Made by a program: the position numbers and the translations under genes. Positions 33,858-43,850 of a stretch of DNA of 64,000 nt are shown here, piece after piece. The DNA lies in assembly GCA_013822735.1 (NCBI GenBank), contig PNKZ01000002.1:434001-498000 (forward strand), written 5' to 3'. The notes beneath the pieces were generated by a model, which was not told the origin of the DNA, ran no database searches, and saw only the letters and a list, made by a program, of their open reading frames with translations. The stretch's first letter is position 1. Every line of letters starts with the position of its first letter. This DNA comes from Pirellula sp. Its GTDB lineage: Bacteria > Planctomycetota > Planctomycetia > Pirellulales > PNKZ01.

Positions 33858-34853
33858 CTACGAGAAGAACACCCGCTCCGCCGTTTTGCCGAGGATCTGT
33901 TTGCGATCTTCGTCATTGAGGAAGTCGGCGCGCTTCAGGATCAGGTCGATCGAGTCACGATAGTTGTGGCCGTTCTGCACCTGGAACGGGCAGTCGCTGG
34001 CCCACATCAGGCGTTGCGGGCCGAACGTCTCGTGCAGCAGCCGGATCATCGGCAGCAGGTCCATATAGGGCGACATCTTTTTGCCGAGCGCGTAATAGGC
34101 CGACACTTTGACGAACGTATTCTTGTGCCGTGCCAACCGGCAAAGTTGGGCGAGTTCGCCGTCGGCGATCTTGCCGTCGATGCCGATACGGGCAAAGTGA
34201 TCGATGACGACCGGCGTATCGGGATATTTTTCGCAGAGCTTGTCGACGGTCGGCAGCGCCTCGGGGTTGATCAGCAGGCACATCTTCAGATTGCTTTCGG
34301 CGCCGGTGCGCCACATCGACGCCATGCCCTTGCCGTCAAAGTACTTGTCGGCCGGCTCTTTGCCGGGAGCCAAACGAAAACCGCGGACGCCCTTCTTGGC
34401 GAGGTCGCGCATCGCGTCGGCCACTTTCGCCTTCTCATGATCGACGATCGCCACGCCCGAGAACACACCGGGGTGTTTGGCGATGCTATCGAGCATGTAG
34501 GAGTTGTCGAACTTGTAGAAGCTCATCTGAATGAGCACTATGCGATCGACGCCGCAGGGCCGGGCATGCGCAAACAACTCGTCCGGCGTAAACGACGACG
34601 GCTGCATGTCGGCCGGCTTGTAACCCGAGGCGAGCGGATATTTCTTGACGTCGGGCGTCCACACGTGGACGTGCGCGTCAATGTAGCCGCCGGGTGCGGG
34701 CTTGGCTTCCTCCGGCTTTGCCGCAGGTTGCTGACCCAGGAGCGCCGATTCGCCGAGAACCGACGCCGCTCCGAGGCCCAAGAGCGCGGAACCGGAGCGG
34801 GTTAGCATCTCGCGACGTGAGTAGTTCAATTTAACCAGCGCTCGTTGAGTCAT
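33858..34853 (-). CDS. TAT-exported amidohydrolase-2 family metal-dependent hydrolase
   Basis: The product has 331 residues. A twin-arginine signal (YSRREMLTRSG, then a hydrophobic stretch to ~40) is followed by a TIM-barrel amidohydrolase with the metal motif DAHVHVW (59-65), VVIDHFARIG with a further His, and WASDCPF carrying the conserved Asp near the C-terminus. The amidohydrolase-2 family includes decarboxylases and lactonases for aromatic or sugar acids; the substrate is unknown. The ATG at 34853 lies 123 bases from the Gfo/Idh/MocA gene stop. It shares orientation with the upstream Gfo/Idh/MocA and sulfatase genes. Confidence 0.85.
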   Translation of the reverse strand: MTQRALVKLNYSRREMLTRSGSALLGLGAASVLGESALLGQQPAAKPEEAKPAPGGYIDAHVHVWTPDVKKYPLASGYKPADMQPSSFTPDELFAHARPCGVDRIVLIQMSFYKFDNSYMLDSIAKHPGVFSGVAIVDHEKAKVADAMRDLAKKGVRGFRLAPGKEPADKYFDGKGMASMWRTGAESNLKMCLLINPEALPTVDKLCEKYPDTPVVIDHFARIGIDGKIADGELAQLCRLARHKNTFVKVSAYYALGKKMSPYMDLLPMIRLLHETFGPQRLMWASDCPFQVQNGHNYRDSIDLILKRADFLNDEDRKQILGKTAERVFFS

Positions 34854-34976
34854 CTAAATATGCAGCCGGGCTTAGCCGCCGCGTCCACGCGGTGGAGGAG
34901 TCAATCGGCGACGCCGCGTCCCGTCGCTTGCGCTTCGGGGCTAGTATTCCATGGTAACCGAGGCACCGAAGCTTCG

Positions 34977-36338
34977 TTACACAAACTTCGTAACGCCGGG
35001 CACGGCAACTGCCGGCGTCGGCAACGGCCCCCATTCAAACGCGGCCGGCGAAAGATTTTCTTGGCTATTCATCGCTTGTTCCCAAGTGATCTTCTTTGCC
35101 GTGTAACTTGCCATCCGGCCGATGATGCCCAACATCGTGCTGCGGGCCATGTATTCGGTGTTGTTGATGATGTTGCCCGATCGCAGGCCGGCGAACAGTT
35201 CGTCATGCTCCGTTTGGTGCATGGTGTTCTTCTGGCCCCGGTAACGCCAAAGCGTTTCGCCTTTGCGATCGGTGATGGTCGGCCGCTCGACGAGGCAGTT
35301 GGCCTTGGAGCCCATCACATAGGTGCTCACGTCGCCGCTCACCCCTTCGATTTGGCAGCAATTGAAGAAGACCCGAACGCCGCCGGCATATTCATAAACG
35401 ACCGAGTGGTGGTCGAAAATGTTGCCGCGCTCCGGGGCAATGCGCGAGGCCAAGCCGCCGAGCGACATGCAGGAGATGGGGGCTTCGTCCTTCATGGCCC
35501 AGCCGGCCTTGTCGACGCTGTGCACGGCCTGCTCGACGATGCCGTCGCCCGAAAGCCAGGTGTAGTAGTACCAATTGCGGAGTTGGAATTCCATGTCGCT
35601 CCAACTCGACTCACGCTTCAGCATCGGCCACTTCGGCAAGCCGGGCGTGTTGTATTGAGCGTGGATCGCGCAGATGTCGCCGATTGCGCCGTCTTGAATC
35701 TGTTGCATCGCGGCCCGAGCGCCGAAATCGTAGCGCCAGCACAGGCCCGACACCACGGCGAGGTTCTTCTTCTTCGCTTCTTCTCCGGCCGCCAAGATGC
35801 GGTGGACGCCCAGGGCATCGACGGCGACCGGCTTTTCGACGAACGTGTGGAGGCCCGCCTTGACGGCGTATTCCATGTGCTCGGGGCGGAATTGCGGCGG
35901 CGTGGCCAAGAGCACGACGTCGATGTCGGAGTCGCAGACCTTCTTGAAATTGTCGAAGCCGGAGAACTGGCGCTCGACCGGCACGTCGACCCGATCCGCT
36001 TCTTTTGTCTTTTTCAAGTTGGCGAGACTCGACGTGATGGCGTCGGGGAACACGTCGCCCAGTGCGACGAGCCGCACGTTCGGGTCGGCTTTCAAGGCTT
36101 GCGCGGCCGCGCCTGTGCCACGTCCGCCGCAGCCGACGAGCCCGACCTTCAAAATGTCGCTCCCCGCCGCATGGGCACTTCGCGCGACGGCCAGCGATCC
36201 CGCAACGGCTCCCGCGGCGACGAGGCTCGACGTCTTGAGAAAGTCGCGTCGCGAAGGCGCCGCGTTGTTCTCAATGGCGTCGCTGTCGGTCGACAATGCA
36301 TCGGCAGCCGAAATCGGGAAACGCTCGGGAGTGCTCAT
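34977..36338 (-). CDS. TAT-exported Gfo/Idh/MocA family oxidoreductase
   Basis: This 453-residue protein has a twin-arginine signal (PSRRDFLKTSS at ~28-38, then GAVAGSLAVARSAHA). The NAD(P)-binding Rossmann domain starts at LKVGLVGCGGRGTG (~64), and the catalytic EKPVAVD lies in the region ~155. The C-terminal alpha/beta domain ends in WGPLPTPAVAVPGVTKF. These proteins oxidise or epimerise sugars and are greatly expanded in planctomycetes, usually in the periplasm. Together with the sulfatase it suggests processing of sulfated polysaccharide sugars, which is inference. It follows the sulfatase by a 180-base gap. Confidence 0.9.
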   Translation of the reverse strand: MSTPERFPISAADALSTDSDAIENNAAPSRRDFLKTSSLVAAGAVAGSLAVARSAHAAGSDILKVGLVGCGGRGTGAAAQALKADPNVRLVALGDVFPDAITSSLANLKKTKEADRVDVPVERQFSGFDNFKKVCDSDIDVVLLATPPQFRPEHMEYAVKAGLHTFVEKPVAVDALGVHRILAAGEEAKKKNLAVVSGLCWRYDFGARAAMQQIQDGAIGDICAIHAQYNTPGLPKWPMLKRESSWSDMEFQLRNWYYYTWLSGDGIVEQAVHSVDKAGWAMKDEAPISCMSLGGLASRIAPERGNIFDHHSVVYEYAGGVRVFFNCCQIEGVSGDVSTYVMGSKANCLVERPTITDRKGETLWRYRGQKNTMHQTEHDELFAGLRSGNIINNTEYMARSTMLGIIGRMASYTAKKITWEQAMNSQENLSPAAFEWGPLPTPAVAVPGVTKFV

Positions 36339-36518
36339 CGCAAACCTTTCTGAAATAGGGAGCGCTCAGGGTTCGACTTCGAACGGGAGCGCCGGCGGTA
36401 GGAGATTGTAGGCGGGAGCCGATGCCGTTCGCGACTCGATTCGGAGGCGAAAAGCGGTGGCGGTAGGTGGATGCACATTCTCCAGGATAACTGCGGGGTT
36501 GTCAAAAGCCCCCGGCAA

Positions 36519-38006
36519 TTAGCGGATTTTCGCGTCCGGAAGCACTTGCTTCACCCCTTCGTCGAGCGGCATCCTGTCGTGCGTCAGCCCGGCGGCCTGC
36601 ATCAGGGCCGCGAGCTCCGATTGGAGCTCGGCGACGACGGACGCGGAGCTCGGGTCCTTGATCAGGTTCTTCGATTCGCCGGGGTCGGCCTGCAGATCGT
36701 AGAGTTCGGCGAGGTGGCGATCGGAGCCCCCGTCGCCGTGCGGGTAGTGGATGTACTTCCAACGTTCGGTGCGCACGCCGCGGACGTTCGGCGTGTACGG
36801 GAATTGCTTCTCGTAGTTGTATTCGTAGAACCATGCTTTGCGCCACGCGGGGTCGTCGCCCGTGCGCACGAGCGTGACCCAGGAGCGGCCGTCGGCCTGC
36901 GGCAGGCTCGGCATGCCGGTAAGCTCCAGCAGGCTCGGCGCCATATCGAGCGTGAGGACCTGACGCGTTTCGACCTTCGGCTTGTCCACGGGCGTAAGTC
37001 CGGGATAGCGGACGATCAGCGGAATGCGGATGCTCGCTTCGTGCATCGTGCGCTTGTCGACCATGCCGTGTTCGCCGGCCAAGAGTCCGTTGTCTCCCAT
37101 GAAGACGAATACCGTGTTGTCGAGTTGACCGGCTTGCTGGAGTTGAGCAACCAACCGCCCGACCGAATCGTCGACGGATTGCAAGGTGCCCCAGTAGGCC
37201 CGTTGCATGGCGGCGAAATCTTTCACGGCCGCCGGGCTGTCGTCGGGGAACTTCTTGCGCCACTCAAACAGCGGGCCGTAGATGCCGTGCCACGTGTAGA
37301 GCCGGTCTTTGATCCAGGTCGGCTTATCGTCGAGCGCGAAGGCCGACGCGGGATACTCGATCTTCACCTCGTCGAACGTGTGCTCATACTTCGGTTCGGG
37401 CGTGTAGAAGCTATGTGGCGCCTTCTGGCCGAGCATCAACAGGAACGGCTTCGCTCGGTCGCGCTTGAGCCAGTCAATCGCCAGATCGGTAACGACGGTC
37501 GTGTAGTAGCCCGGCACGACGCGGCGCTCGCCGTCGACGTTGAACTCCGTGTCGAAATACTTCCCCTGCCCTTTGTGCGTCGCGAAGTAATCGAAACCGG
37601 GGCGCTTTTCGTCGTTGTCTTCCCCCATGTGCCATTTGCCGATGTACGCCGTTTCGTAGCCGCCGGCTTGCATCAGCTTGGGAAACGTCGGCAGCGCGGC
37701 CGGCAACTCCGTGAAGTTGTCGCGCACGCCGTGCTTGTGGGCATAGAGTCCGCTGAGGATCGACGCGCGGCTCGGCGAGCAGAGCGACGTCGTGCAGAAC
37801 GTATTGGCGAAGCGAACTCCTTCGGCCGCGAGCCGATCGATGTTCGGCGTCTTCAGGTAGGGATGCCCGGAGCAGCCGAGCGTGTCCCATCGCAAGTCGT
37901 CGCAGAGGACGAACACGACGTTGGGATGCTCCGCGGCTTTCGCAGCGTCTAAGGAAGCGGCCAACAGAAACGTGCCCGCGAGCAGGGCCGAGCATACGGT
38001 ACGCAT
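36519..38006 (-). CDS. Secreted Cys-type sulfatase
   Basis: The product has 495 residues. A signal peptide (1-25, ending DAAKA) precedes the alkaline-phosphatase-like sulfatase fold. Metal-binding DD (36-37, in [10 protein letters not shown]) and the formylglycine motif CSPSR at 76-80 are intact, followed by a Gly-Leu-Tyr continuation typical of the family. KAPHSFYTP and [13 protein letters not shown] (D-N-G region) complete the metal site. It hydrolyses sulfate esters, most likely of polysaccharides, after maturation of Cys76 by an FGE-type enzyme not seen in the window. The substrate class cannot be set from sequence. Confidence 0.93.
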   Translation of the reverse strand: MRTVCSALLAGTFLLAASLDAAKAAEHPNVVFVLCDDLRWDTLGCSGHPYLKTPNIDRLAAEGVRFANTFCTTSLCSPSRASILSGLYAHKHGVRDNFTELPAALPTFPKLMQAGGYETAYIGKWHMGEDNDEKRPGFDYFATHKGQGKYFDTEFNVDGERRVVPGYYTTVVTDLAIDWLKRDRAKPFLLMLGQKAPHSFYTPEPKYEHTFDEVKIEYPASAFALDDKPTWIKDRLYTWHGIYGPLFEWRKKFPDDSPAAVKDFAAMQRAYWGTLQSVDDSVGRLVAQLQQAGQLDNTVFVFMGDNGLLAGEHGMVDKRTMHEASIRIPLIVRYPGLTPVDKPKVETRQVLTLDMAPSLLELTGMPSLPQADGRSWVTLVRTGDDPAWRKAWFYEYNYEKQFPYTPNVRGVRTERWKYIHYPHGDGGSDRHLAELYDLQADPGESKNLIKDPSSASVVAELQSELAALMQAAGLTHDRMPLDEGVKQVLPDAKIR

Positions 38007-38139
38007 AAGAAAACTTCCGCGAAGAATCGCAATGGGGAGGCGCGCCGACTAAACTGGTCGGCAGGCGTCGCATCATTGTCATGACGCCGATCGCACCATT
38101 CAAGTGCCCTCGCTCGAGAGGCTTTCGGAGCACATATTT

Positions 38140-39057
38140 ATGGCCGCTGAACTTTCCCCAGACGCAAACGCCGCCCGCACGCTCCCGCGCCGGCGGTTAC
38201 TACAATCGGCGCTTGCCGGTGCGGCAGGACTCGCGGCGATGAGTTCGCGCTCCGTCGCGGCGGCTGACGAGCACGAATACCAGATCAAGAACGGCCGAAT
38301 CCGCCAATCGATCGTCCCCTGGTGTTTCAAGCCGCTGACGGTTGCGCAACTGGTCGAGATCGCGAAGGCCCAAGGCTACGAATCGATCGAGCTTGTGCCG
38401 GCTAAGGAATGGTCGTTTATCAAAGAGCAAGGACTCAAGACGGCGATCGGCAGCAGCCACGGCTTTGCCCGCGGCTTCGCCCAGCCTGAGCAAACGGCCG
38501 AGTGCGTCAAGATTCTCAAAGAACAACTCGATCTGGCCGCGGCGCACGACGTGCCGAGCATCATCACGTTCTCCGGCTTCCGCAAAGGGCTCACCACGGA
38601 AGACGCCGTGAAGAATATGGTCGCCGGACTGAAGCAGATTGTCGGCTATGCGGAAGAGAAAAAAGTCACACTCTGCCTGGAGATGCTCAATTCGCGCGTG
38701 GCCGTCGAGATGAAGGGGCATCCCGACTACTTCTGCGACGACATGGATCTGACGATCGACATCATCAAGCAAGTCGGCTCGCCGCGCCTGAAGGTGCTCT
38801 TCGATATCTACCACGTGCAGATCATGCAAGGCGACGTGATTGCGCGAATCAAGCAATACCACGAATACGTCGGCCATTACCATACGGCCGGCAACCCGGG
38901 CCGGAACGAGATCGGCGATACCCAAGAGATCAACTACCCGGGCATCATGCGGGCCATCGTCGAAACGAAGTACGGCGGCTTCGTCGGCCAGGAATTCATC
39001 CCGCTCCGCAACGCACGGCAGTCGCTCGCCGAAGCGGCACGGCTATGCGACGTGTAG
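38140..39057 (+). CDS. TAT-exported hydroxypyruvate-isomerase-like TIM barrel
   Basis: This 305-residue protein starts with a twin-arginine signal (LPRRRLLQSALAGAAG, ~16-31) and continues as a xylose-isomerase-like TIM barrel. Motifs include VPWCFKPLTVAQLVEIAK, VTLCLEMLNSRV with the metal-ligand Glu, LFDIYHVQIMQGD (Asp and His) and GHYHTAGNPGRNE. These are the hallmarks of hydroxypyruvate isomerase-like proteins, although export suggests another sugar-acid substrate. The ATG at 38140 is preferred to the GTG at 38104 because the latter adds an unconserved head. It is divergent from the sulfatase (133-base gap). Confidence 0.85.
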   Translation: MAAELSPDANAARTLPRRRLLQSALAGAAGLAAMSSRSVAAADEHEYQIKNGRIRQSIVPWCFKPLTVAQLVEIAKAQGYESIELVPAKEWSFIKEQGLKTAIGSSHGFARGFAQPEQTAECVKILKEQLDLAAAHDVPSIITFSGFRKGLTTEDAVKNMVAGLKQIVGYAEEKKVTLCLEMLNSRVAVEMKGHPDYFCDDMDLTIDIIKQVGSPRLKVLFDIYHVQIMQGDVIARIKQYHEYVGHYHTAGNPGRNEIGDTQEINYPGIMRAIVETKYGGFVGQEFIPLRNARQSLAEAARLCDV

Positions 39058-39107
39058 TCGCCCGCGATAATCTTGAGAGTCCGTTCGTCCCCTGAGGAGT
39101 CGACATC

Positions 39108-39494
39108 ATGAAGCGAAGTTATTTGGTTCGGATCGCACTCGCGGCACTCGTAGTTCTCGGATTGTCGTCCACGGCCGACGCCGTGGAGTGGGTGGCGCGC
39201 AGCAATATTAGCGTGGCGGAAGATTCGAACCTCGTCACCAATCTACCGAACAACGGCTTTGTGCCGATTTATTCGAAGGTCACGGTCGGCGCCGAAGCTC
39301 AATTGTTGATCGACGTCGTCTATCTCAAGCCTCTCGACGTCGAGTGGCAATACCGCCGCTACGATGAAAATACCTACGAACCTAAGGCGGCGGAGTTTAA
39401 AGAGCTGGGCTTTCAGCTCGTCTCGCACCAGATTTATCAGTTCAACGATGTGACTTGGCACAACGCGATTTGGCATAAGCCGAAAGCGAAGTAG
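39108..39494 (+). CDS. Small secreted hypothetical protein
   Basis: The product has 128 residues. A signal peptide (1-25, ending TADAVE) is followed by a soluble beta-rich domain with several aromatic residues (YLKPLDVEWQYRRYDE, FQLVSHQIYQFNDVTWH). No family is recognised. A ribosome-binding site (tgaggag at 39093-39099) precedes the ATG. It follows the isomerase by 50 bases and may share its transcript. A hairpin terminator lies just downstream. Confidence 0.6.
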   Translation: MKRSYLVRIALAALVVLGLSSTADAVEWVARSNISVAEDSNLVTNLPNNGFVPIYSKVTVGAEAQLLIDVVYLKPLDVEWQYRRYDENTYEPKAAEFKELGFQLVSHQIYQFNDVTWHNAIWHKPKAK

Positions 39495-39502
39495 CCGAAC
39501 GC

Positions 39503-39536
39503 ACGACGCCCGGCGATTGCGATCGCGGGGCGTCGT
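39503..39536. terminator. Bidirectional hairpin terminator
   Basis: A 9-bp stem (acgacgccc at 39503-39511, gggcgtcgt at 39528-39536), extended outward by gaac/gttc with a two-base bulge, is followed by gttcgttt. It sits between convergent genes (small secreted protein on plus, giant cytochrome fusion on minus). The T-run is weak. Confidence 0.6.
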
Positions 39537-39574
39537 GTTCGTTTACCTGTTGCGGACGATTTCTCCGCGAATCG

Positions 39575-42500
39575 CTACTTCCGCAGCGTATTCGCTCTCC
39601 GCGAATTACCCGGGGCGGCCGCATCCGCATTGGCGCTTGTCGCCGTCGGGCTGCCGGTGCCTGCCGGATGGGCCAGCGGCGCCGCCAAGTCTGCCGGTCG
39701 CTTGCCGCCGGTTTGCAGGTAAGCAAACAAGTCGGCGACGTCTTGCAGCTGCAGCGAATTGAACAAGCCTTCAGGCATCGCCGATTTCTTCGTCGGCGCC
39801 GTGCTCTCGACGTCCTTCGACGCCAACACGGTCTTCTCGCCGTTCGCCTGCAGCACGACGATCGAATCGCCGCCGGCCGGAGCCACGATGCCGGAAAGCG
39901 TCTTACCGTCGACGGTCGTCACGAGTTTCCCCGCGTACTGATCGGAAACGACCTGCGACGGAAACAGCACCGATTCCAAGATTTCCTTGCGCGTGAAACG
40001 TTGGGCGACCGTCGAAAGGTCGGGGCCGATTGCCTCGCCCTTACTGCCGTGACGGTGGCACTTCACGCAGTTGGCTTTTTCAAACACGACGGCACCGCGC
40101 GCCGCGTCACCCTTCGTGCTCGATTCCCCCAAGTATGCGTGGAGTTCATCCAACGTGTAGCGCGACGTCGTTTCCACCTTCGGCGGCGTTGCCGGCGGCA
40201 TTTGCGGGTAGGTCGTGGCGAACCATTGTTGATACGAGCCGAGTTTTTGTGCGAACGGCGCCGCGGCGGTAGCCAAAGTCTGCCCGCTCCACTTGTCCAA
40301 CAACGGCAGCGATACTCCCGCCGCTTCTTCGCCGATGCGTGCGGCGCAGATGATCGCTTGGCGCAGGGCTTCCGGAGCGTCCGGCTTGCGATCGACCTTC
40401 GTCAGTTGCAGCATCACTTCTTGCGCGGCCATGCCGTCGACGATCGCCAGCGATCGCAACAGCAACGGATAGTTGTCGCCGTCGGCTTGTTGGGCCAGAC
40501 CCATCGCGATTTCCGTACGTCGTTCCGGCTGTTTCTCGAAGGCTTCGCGCAGGTAGGTCATGGCCTGAGCGTTCTTGCTTTCTCCCATCACGGCGATGAT
40601 CGCCGTCTGCAAGGCCCGAGCTTCCTGTGACTTGTTCTCCGGGAGACGCTTGTCGAGCTCGATGAGCATCGGAACAACCTCGTCGTCGACCTTCTCCAAG
40701 CCCGCCAACACTGCATAAGCGTTTGCCGGTTGGATCACGCCATACGAAAGAACGACTAAGCGTTCCCGGGGCGTCAGGTTTGCACAGAAGTCTTTGCAGA
40801 CGTTGTTGAAATAACCCTTGAGGCTGTAGCCCCCTTCAAACTTGCGGGCCTGTTCGTAGAAGCCGAGCACGACGAGCTTTTGCTCGGGCGTCCAGCCGCT
40901 GGTGATAAAGCGGGCATAAAGCGCGGCCTGAATCTTTTCGAGTTGCGGGGCGTCGCTCTTCAGAAACTCGACAATCCGCGGCACGATGCTCGGTTCGTTC
41001 AAATAACCGAGCAAGCGCAGCAGTTCGCGATTCATGCGAATCTCGCCGGCGGGATATTCGTCGGCGAGTTGCTTGCGAAATTGCGGCAACTCATCGCCGG
41101 TGATGCCGGATTTTTCCAGCGTAATTTCAAACACGCGCAACAGGTCGAGGAAGTCGGCGTCGCTGAGTTGTCCCTTGAGCATTCGGCTGCCGCGGGCCAA
41201 CACGGCCAAGGCCGTGTCACGGTCGGGAGTCGTACGCATCAGGCTGATCGACCCGAGCACGAACACGCGGTTCTCGCGGGCTTCGAGCACGAGCCGCTTC
41301 CAGCGATCGACGGGAATCTGCTCGAGCGCCAAGCGCGCCGAGAAAGCGACCGCGCGATCAGTATCGGCCAAGAGCGGCAAGAGCGGCTCGGGAGGCGGCA
41401 AGAATGCGCCACGGACGAGCGATTCGCAGGCCTGGCGGCGCACGCTCGCGTCGGGGTCGCGCAAGGCGAGCACGAGCGCACCGCCGCCGGTTGGTTCGGC
41501 GTGGATGCCCAATAGGTAAGTGGCCTTCTTGCGCACGAGCGGTTGCTCGTCGCGCGTGAGCTTGATGAGGTACGGCACCGTGGGGAACGGTCCGTAGAGT
41601 TGCAGGAGATCGAGTGCCCGGACGCGATCTTCGGCTTTGTTCGTCGGGTTCGCGGCAACTGCTTGCAGCTGCGTATCCCAAACTCCCTTCACCGTTTCTT
41701 GAAGCATTGCCACATTTTGGCGGGCCCAGGCCGATTGCAATTGCGGCTGACGGACGGCCAGCGCAACGCCGGTGAGTTTCGGTTGCGGCGGTTGCGTGCC
41801 GGTGTACACCACGCGATAGACGCCCCCTTCGGTAGCCCGACCGCCGGTGGTGAAGTAGAGCCAGCCGTCGGGGCCGACCGCGATATCGGTCACGGCCAAC
41901 GGGCGGCCGCGCACAAAGACTTCGCCGTCGCTCGTGTAACCGGAGCCCGACGTGCGAGGCTTGAACGCGATGATTTCCCCTTGCGACCAATCGCAGGCGA
42001 ATAGCGCGTTTTGGTAGACCTGCGGATACTTGTTGTGGTTGTAAAATTCGATGCCGGTCGGCGAGCCGCGACCTGCCGTAGCGGCCGGCGGGACCGTGTC
42101 GGCGTGGTAGTCGGGCCAGGTCGACCAACCGCTGCGCCAGCCATGTTCGCTGCCGGCGTACACGTGTTCGAGTCGCGTCGGGCGATACCACGGGAGCCCT
42201 TCGTCCCATTCCATATCGCTGTCGAACGTGAAGAGTTCCCCTTCACGATTGAACGCGAGGTCGTAGGCGTTGCGAAAGCCGCCGGAGTAGAGCTGAATGA
42301 TGTTTCCTTCGGAGTCGAGCCGAATGACCGTGCCGCCCGGCGCCTTCACGCCGACGGCATGTCCGCCCGGATCTTCGTACTTCGGCGTGATCAGATCCCC
42401 TTCGTAGTAGTTGCGATACGGATTGCCCCGCTCGGCGACGCCCTTGGCCTGCGCATGGTTGCCGATCATCAGGTAGATGAGCCCGTCGGGACCGAGCGCC

Positions 42501-43648
42501 AAGCCGTGCGGGCCGTGCTCGCCGAACTTGCCGTCGAACTTCACGAGCGCCTTGATGTTCTCTCCCTTGCCGTCTTGGTTCTCGTCGGCAATGCGATAGA
42601 GCGCGCCCCCTTCAGGGCCGACGCCGATGGCGTAGACCATGCCGTTCAAAGCGAGCAACCCTTGGCAGCTGGTGACTTCGGTGCAGTACTCGGTGACCTT
42701 GTCCGGCACGGCGTCTTTGTTCGAATCGACGATCAGCAAGATCGGACCTTGCTCGCGCGCGGCGATGATCTCGCCCCACTCGTTAAACGTCATCGCAAGC
42801 AGCGAGCCTGTCGCCGCCGGCGGTACGACCCGCTCGATGCGGAAGTCTTTCGTGACGGTGAAACGGCGCGTCGAGGAGCCGTCGTCGGCAGTCACCAGGT
42901 CGAGCCACGGCTTGGCCACGCCTAGTTCACCGAAGCTCTTGGCCTTGAGCCATTTTGAGTCGTCTCCCTTGTTCTTCTCCCAGCCTTGCGCTTCGACGGT
43001 CGTGGTGAGCCACGTTTCATCGGTGCTGTAGCCGACTTCCGCGCCACCCTTGCGCTTGACGATCACGCGCGCCGTGAGGCCGGCCGTCGTGCCGTCGTTG
43101 TTCTCCGCCTTTACCGCGATAAGATTCTTCCCTTCGATCAAAAACGGCATGATGTCGAAGGACTGCATCTTGCGCCAGTCTTTCCCTTCTCCCACGTGGC
43201 GACCGTTCACGTACACTTCGTACGTGTCGTCGCAGGTGATTTGCAGGAACGCGAGCTCGGGCAGCGAACTCGAGAACCATTTGCGGAAGAAGACGGAACC
43301 TTTCGGCACCGGGCCTTCGGCTTGCGTCGGCGACCAGATCCATTGCGCTTCGCCGAGCGAAGCGTCGGCGGGGGACGTCGTATCGGCCGGCGCCGTGGTT
43401 TTGATTTCTTCCTCGGCTGCGACGAGTTGAATGTCGGCCGGCGAACGGGAGGACTTTTCATCGAGCGGTTCTTCGAACGACGCGCGTACCGCACGGGCAT
43501 CGTCGCTTGCCGGAGCGGCGGCGCGAATCGGCGCCGCCGGCGGGTCGAACGCCCACGTCGGCAACGCCGGCGCAAGCGCTGCGCCGAGTGCGAGCAACGA
43601 GGCGAGATAAGAGCGGCGCGAAACCGCGAAGCGGAAGGCAGAGTGCAT
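39575..43648 (-). CDS. Giant secreted PVC-type dehydrogenase: beta-propeller, HEAT repeats, cytochrome c
   Basis: The product has 1357 residues. A signal peptide (RRSYLASLLALGAALA, ~10-30) is followed by a beta-sandwich galactose-binding-like domain (~100-220; VFFRKWFSSSLPELAFLQI, DDTYEVYVNGRHVGEG). Next is a six-bladed-type propeller resembling PQQ-sugar dehydrogenases (~270-650; LALGPDGLIYLMIGNH, TFDSDMEWDEG), then HEAT-like repeats (~700-1130). The single cytochrome c domain has CVKCH at 1194-1198 and a distal Met candidate near SAMPEG. This planctomycete-typical class is thought to oxidise sugars or polysaccharide products in the periplasm; the electron acceptor is unknown. The ATG at 43648 sits just before the signal; the open frame reaches 43786. 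Confidence 0.88.
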   Translation of the reverse strand: MHSAFRFAVSRRSYLASLLALGAALAPALPTWAFDPPAAPIRAAAPASDDARAVRASFEEPLDEKSSRSPADIQLVAAEEEIKTTAPADTTSPADASLGEAQWIWSPTQAEGPVPKGSVFFRKWFSSSLPELAFLQITCDDTYEVYVNGRHVGEGKDWRKMQSFDIMPFLIEGKNLIAVKAENNDGTTAGLTARVIVKRKGGAEVGYSTDETWLTTTVEAQGWEKNKGDDSKWLKAKSFGELGVAKPWLDLVTADDGSSTRRFTVTKDFRIERVVPPAATGSLLAMTFNEWGEIIAAREQGPILLIVDSNKDAVPDKVTEYCTEVTSCQGLLALNGMVYAIGVGPEGGALYRIADENQDGKGENIKALVKFDGKFGEHGPHGLALGPDGLIYLMIGNHAQAKGVAERGNPYRNYYEGDLITPKYEDPGGHAVGVKAPGGTVIRLDSEGNIIQLYSGGFRNAYDLAFNREGELFTFDSDMEWDEGLPWYRPTRLEHVYAGSEHGWRSGWSTWPDYHADTVPPAATAGRGSPTGIEFYNHNKYPQVYQNALFACDWSQGEIIAFKPRTSGSGYTSDGEVFVRGRPLAVTDIAVGPDGWLYFTTGGRATEGGVYRVVYTGTQPPQPKLTGVALAVRQPQLQSAWARQNVAMLQETVKGVWDTQLQAVAANPTNKAEDRVRALDLLQLYGPFPTVPYLIKLTRDEQPLVRKKATYLLGIHAEPTGGGALVLALRDPDASVRRQACESLVRGAFLPPPEPLLPLLADTDRAVAFSARLALEQIPVDRWKRLVLEARENRVFVLGSISLMRTTPDRDTALAVLARGSRMLKGQLSDADFLDLLRVFEITLEKSGITGDELPQFRKQLADEYPAGEIRMNRELLRLLGYLNEPSIVPRIVEFLKSDAPQLEKIQAALYARFITSGWTPEQKLVVLGFYEQARKFEGGYSLKGYFNNVCKDFCANLTPRERLVVLSYGVIQPANAYAVLAGLEKVDDEVVPMLIELDKRLPENKSQEARALQTAIIAVMGESKNAQAMTYLREAFEKQPERRTEIAMGLAQQADGDNYPLLLRSLAIVDGMAAQEVMLQLTKVDRKPDAPEALRQAIICAARIGEEAAGVSLPLLDKWSGQTLATAAAPFAQKLGSYQQWFATTYPQMPPATPPKVETTSRYTLDELHAYLGESSTKGDAARGAVVFEKANCVKCHRHGSKGEAIGPDLSTVAQRFTRKEILESVLFPSQVVSDQYAGKLVTTVDGKTLSGIVAPAGGDSIVVLQANGEKTVLASKDVESTAPTKKSAMPEGLFNSLQLQDVADLFAYLQTGGKRPADLAAPLAHPAGTGSPTATSANADAAAPGNSRRANTLRK

Positions 43649-43850
43649 AGTAATTCCTGCGACGCACACCGGAGGAGCGGGGAGGGCGGTCGAACAAAGC
43701 GGGCGGGAGAATACCACCGATGAGGAAAACGGGGCAACACGAGTGTGAGCCGTCGCCTTGACCCACCCCACCCGCCGGCTTAGCATTCCGGTGCCGCTTG
43801 CCGGCAGGGGGCATTTCTCGAACTTTCCCGCCTAGAAAAGGTGCTCACGG

